From Methanolinea sp. UBA275 (GTDB taxonomy: Archaea > Halobacteriota > Methanomicrobia > Methanomicrobiales > Methanospirillaceae), in the NCBI GenBank assembly GCA_002506105.1, contig DAWU01000037.1, positions 1 to 17,464 on the forward strand: a stretch of 17,464 nucleotides of DNA. Reading direction: 5' to 3'. The notes beneath the pieces are model-generated. The model did no database searches. It saw only the letters and a program-made list of their open reading frames with translations, and was not told where the DNA came from. Of this stretch, positions 14,690 through 17,464 are shown one piece after another. The number at the start of each line of letters is the position of its first letter. Within the stretch, counting starts at the first letter, position 1. The position numbers and the translations under genes were made by a program.

Positions 14690-14714
14690 GAGGATTTGGG
14701 GGAGTTATGGAACC

Positions 14715-16463
14715 CTAAATTATAAAGTATGATCCCCGACTAGAATGGGCATCTCCCGGTCCAGTTATATCTTCAAATTCAGCGTAGTTCGTTTGACCTA
14801 GTATATTTTCATTCGTCATTGGGAAATCATCACCGGGTTTAATCCATGCCTCTGAACCAGTTCCCCCTATATCTAAATATGTTGTTACCCTGGGATTGCC
14901 TATAATATTTGATTTACTCCGCGCAAATACGCGGTATTCGTCTTCCTCGGTATTCGCCGAGACATACTCTCCTTCCCTACTACTCCCAACATAATCGGAC
15001 TCCCTGGGTCCTCCTTCAGAAAACGTCGTGTGGATATATGCAAAATTCCTTGGGGTCTGTGTATCGAGAAGAAAGCCTCCCGATGTCCCGAATAATTGGT
15101 TGTGATAATATCCCGCTTCTGCTTCTGAGCCGGATCCCCCTGAATCTCCAAGTACTCCATCACCCAGGAGGTTCCCGTCATCGTACCGATCGGTAGAAGC
15201 CCATACATCTGGAGAAGCCAGGCTGCCCTGCTCGACATACATCAGCATTGAGGCAGAATTGCCATCTGATGTACCCGCACTCGCACCAGCGGAGCCTGAT
15301 TGCACCCCGTATATGGAAACCTGTTCATTCGAACGCTGGTGGATATCAAAGGATCCTGTAGATCCCGGTCCCGAACCTGTCAGGGGATTGAATTGCAGGC
15401 CTGAACCTGCGGATTGACCAACATCAAAGCTGGATCCAGGTGATGGTTCTGACAACTGACCTGTTATGGGGCTTACGGAGCCTCTCGCCTCGGCGTTCAC
15501 CTGCACAAATGATCCATCGGGTAACCGGGAATACGAGGATGCACCAATCGTTGAGAAGGATTCTGAGTCCACTGACTGGTATGATTGGATATCTTCGTAA
15601 TTGCTCCACGGGGCGACCTCACCAAGACCAAGAACCTCGGTAAATGTGGTTGAATCCCCCCAGAGCACCTGCCTGAAACGCATCGATCCTTCTGTGAATG
15701 AAACATCGGATTCTGCCAGCGCACCATGGACCGTACTTCCACTGGTCGAGGCAGACCCGGAACCCGCCTGGATTTCACCCGACTGGCTGGAGAAACTCGT
15801 GGTGCTTTCAATCCCGACAGGAGCAGGAGTTTGGGTTCCGTAGCTCTTGTATGATGTCATCTCGCCTGCACCGCTGACCTGCCCAATAATCATCCCTCCG
15901 TCAGTAAAGGATGCAATTGACTGTCCGGATGCCCCGTTCACGTTCCTGGCCCCAGTCGAGGCATATCCCGAGTTCCCCTCAATACCAACGAACTGCCCCG
16001 CTATCACTCCATTGAGGGAACTACTCACTGGCCCAACCTGTGATAGTTGATCGCCGGATGATTCGAGTGGAGGGTCCGGAATAAATTCTTCCGAGATCAC
16101 TCCAGCGGCACTCACTTGGCCAAAGCACATTCCGCCCCCTGTGAACGAGGCAAACGTTCCCCCGGAATTCCCGGAGCCATCCCGTGCGGCTGTGGTGGCA
16201 AACCCGCTGTTCCCTTCGATGTTCCCGGACTGGTACACAAGGACTTCTCCGTTCCCAGTCTCGGCGTGCTGGTTGACATCCAGGACACCGTTGTCCGTCC
16301 CCGCGACCACGGCCCCGTTCAGGATGCCGTTCTCGTCGAAGGTGAACATGCCCTGCATTGACATGTCACCATACGAGTCTTCAAATCCAAACACGTCTGC
16401 GGATGCAGTCGCCGTAATTGCAAGCATCACGGTAAGTATTCCGATAAAAGAGTGATATCTCAT
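14715..16463 (-). CDS. Secreted Gly/Ser-rich repeat protein, unknown function
   Basis: 582 residues with a clear signal peptide: charged start MRYH, hydrophobic FIGILTVMLAITATA, likely cleavage near ASA-DV at 22-23. The mature part is acidic, Gly/Ser rich and low in Lys and Cys. At least three related repeats lie at about 78-121, 156-200 and 225-269, sharing (I)EGNSG-[FY]-A-[TS]-T ... [AV]-SFT-x-G-x-M-x3-QV. No membrane anchor follows; the chain ends SSRGSYFII. The composition suggests an extended beta structure outside the cell, perhaps surface or matrix material (inference). GGGGG a few bases before the ATG serves as ribosome binding site. It lies 61 bp downstream of another secreted-protein gene on the same strand, probably in one operon. 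Confidence 0.8.
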   Translation of the reverse strand: MRYHSFIGILTVMLAITATASADVFGFEDSYGDMSMQGMFTFDENGILNGAVVAGTDNGVLDVNQHAETGNGEVLVYQSGNIEGNSGFATTAARDGSGNSGGTFASFTGGGMCFGQVSAAGVISEEFIPDPPLESSGDQLSQVGPVSSSLNGVIAGQFVGIEGNSGYASTGARNVNGASGQSIASFTDGGMIIGQVSGAGEMTSYKSYGTQTPAPVGIESTTSFSSQSGEIQAGSGSASTSGSTVHGALAESDVSFTEGSMRFRQVLWGDSTTFTEVLGLGEVAPWSNYEDIQSYQSVDSESFSTIGASSYSRLPDGSFVQVNAEARGSVSPITGQLSEPSPGSSFDVGQSAGSGLQFNPLTGSGPGSTGSFDIHQRSNEQVSIYGVQSGSAGASAGTSDGNSASMLMYVEQGSLASPDVWASTDRYDDGNLLGDGVLGDSGGSGSEAEAGYYHNQLFGTSGGFLLDTQTPRNFAYIHTTFSEGGPRESDYVGSSREGEYVSANTEEDEYRVFARSKSNIIGNPRVTTYLDIGGTGSEAWIKPGDDFPMTNENILGQTNYAEFEDITGPGDAHSSRGSYFII

Positions 16464-16524
16464 TGTTCCCCCATCTTGATAGAAAATGGATTGTGAAGGC
16501 CTCCCCTGGAGAGAAGAACTTCCA

Positions 16525-17421
16525 TCAGGCCCTCCTCAAGCCTGATTCATACTGCATATCTTTCCTGAAATATTCAATCTCCCCGCTCGCGGTGGTCTCT
16601 TCGGAGTAGGTGATATCAACCCTCTGCCCATTTCTGAACTGGTTGAAAAACACCCCGTTAGATCCCTGCAATTGACTGATCAATTGCATGTCCCCTTCCA
16701 TCATGTGGGATTGTATGTAGGCATTTGCCCGTCCGGATGCTGCCGACTCGCCAATCCCTGAAAGTTGTATAGAATACTCCGCTTCAACCGGGATGTCACC
16801 CGTGGCGGCAACTGTTCGCTCGCCCGAGGATGTGGCCAGCACTCCATCAGTAATATCGACGGACGATCCCATCTCAACGATGTTGCAGAACGGTGGGACG
16901 ACAATAGACCTGGTTGATCCGAATGGACAGGTGAACAGCTCATTTGACCGTTCGAACTGTCCTGCACCATCGACAAGGAGGTCTTCGTCAGAGGTCATCA
17001 TTCCCGTCGATGATCCTTCGAAGATGGCGAACTTGTCTGTCTCAAGGTTGTCCTGGTTTGCGGCTTTATTCCTGGTGTCCAGGGCATTCTGTTTCAGGTA
17101 CTGGGTTACTCCCTGGTCGGCAAGGGTATCCTCCGAATAGCTGACGACATACTGCACTTCTGCAGTCCGACCGATCATGGTCGTGAAGCCTGGCACCTCT
17201 ATCTCAATGATACCAAATGGAGTTGAGATGGATCCCCAAGGCAGGGAGAGTGGGGGATCGTTCAGAGCCTGGCTTGATTCCTGCCAGACGATCTCTTCGC
17301 TCTCTGTCGCAAGGCCGGCTACGACCACGTTCGTGATAGTGTCAAGTCCCTGTGTTTCAGCAGTATTGGTGGGTGCATGGTCCGCCAGCACGGGGCCGCA
17401 CACAGTGAACGACAATAACAA
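16525..17421 (-). CDS. Secreted protein, unknown function, start codon uncertain
   Basis: About 298 residues counted from a TTG at 17421. The frame is open upstream to a TAA at 17446-17448 and reads SPKRIVFILLLSFTVCGPVLA-DHAPT, a good signal peptide whose basic start lies before any ATG, GTG or TTG except 17421 itself. The true start could be the TTG, an ATT (17424 or 17433), or lie across an error or mutation near the window edge. The mature part has two Cys (about 165 and 179) and an internal echo: YSEDTLADQGVTQYLKQ (about 95-111) resembles YSEETTASGEIEYFRKD (about 272-288). The segment ASGRANAYIQ to MEGDMQLISQLQG (about 228-253) resembles the repeats of the neighbouring secreted protein. 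The family is not recognised. Confidence 0.72.
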   Translation of the reverse strand: MLLSFTVCGPVLADHAPTNTAETQGLDTITNVVVAGLATESEEIVWQESSQALNDPPLSLPWGSISTPFGIIEIEVPGFTTMIGRTAEVQYVVSYSEDTLADQGVTQYLKQNALDTRNKAANQDNLETDKFAIFEGSSTGMMTSDEDLLVDGAGQFERSNELFTCPFGSTRSIVVPPFCNIVEMGSSVDITDGVLATSSGERTVAATGDIPVEAEYSIQLSGIGESAASGRANAYIQSHMMEGDMQLISQLQGSNGVFFNQFRNGQRVDITYSEETTASGEIEYFRKDMQYESGLRRA

Positions 17422-17464
17422 AATAAAAACAATTCTTTTAGGTGATTAGGTAACTTCCACCACC

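Overview
The window looks like chromosomal DNA of a methanogenic euryarchaeon, most likely of the order Methanomicrobiales. This is inferred from gene content and signals: a giant NosD-like beta-helix surface protein, a multi-PAS histidine kinase with the H-box style common in methanogens, a Tfx-like HTH regulator, membrane proteins resembling the methanogen DUF1673 family, strong GGAGG-type ribosome binding sites, and BRE/TATA promoters. No rRNA, tRNA, CRISPR array or insertion sequence was found. GC is about 60% in sampled housekeeping lines and about 40% inside the beta-helix repeat array.

Left part (1-8352). A secreted beta-helix protein, cut by the left edge, carries eleven units of a 153-bp repeat in perfect register (1021-2622). 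A membrane-bound sensor histidine kinase follows (4951-7089). It converges on a malic enzyme on the minus strand (7108-8352).

Middle part (8353-11418). A metallo-beta-lactamase-fold hydrolase of the RNase Z/PhnP type is divergent from the malic enzyme. Next come a two-gene unit of a four-helix membrane protein overlapping a small winged-helix protein, a QueT/ECF S-component-like membrane protein, and a 51-residue cysteine-rich mini membrane protein.

Right-centre part (11383-14427) is the most striking. A Tfx-like regulator is preceded by a BRE/TATA promoter and a perfect 20-bp palindrome wedged between TATA and the start codon. It heads a tightly overlapping operon of four membrane proteins. 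All four begin with the same short module, a helix followed by GWCP[N/D], but carry two different kinds of body: four-helix DUF1673-like in the first two, and two-helix plus PH-like beta domain in the last two. The first two are tandem duplicates, and the unusual 14-nt gene overlap has been duplicated with them. A 40-codon membrane mini-ORF may end the operon. This self-regulated cassette is my best candidate for an undescribed system; its function cannot be read from the sequence.

Right end (14715-17421, minus strand). Two adjacent genes encode secreted proteins of unknown function, rich in Gly, Ser and acidic residues, that appear to share a repeat motif. The upstream gene lacks an ATG or GTG where its signal peptide should begin.
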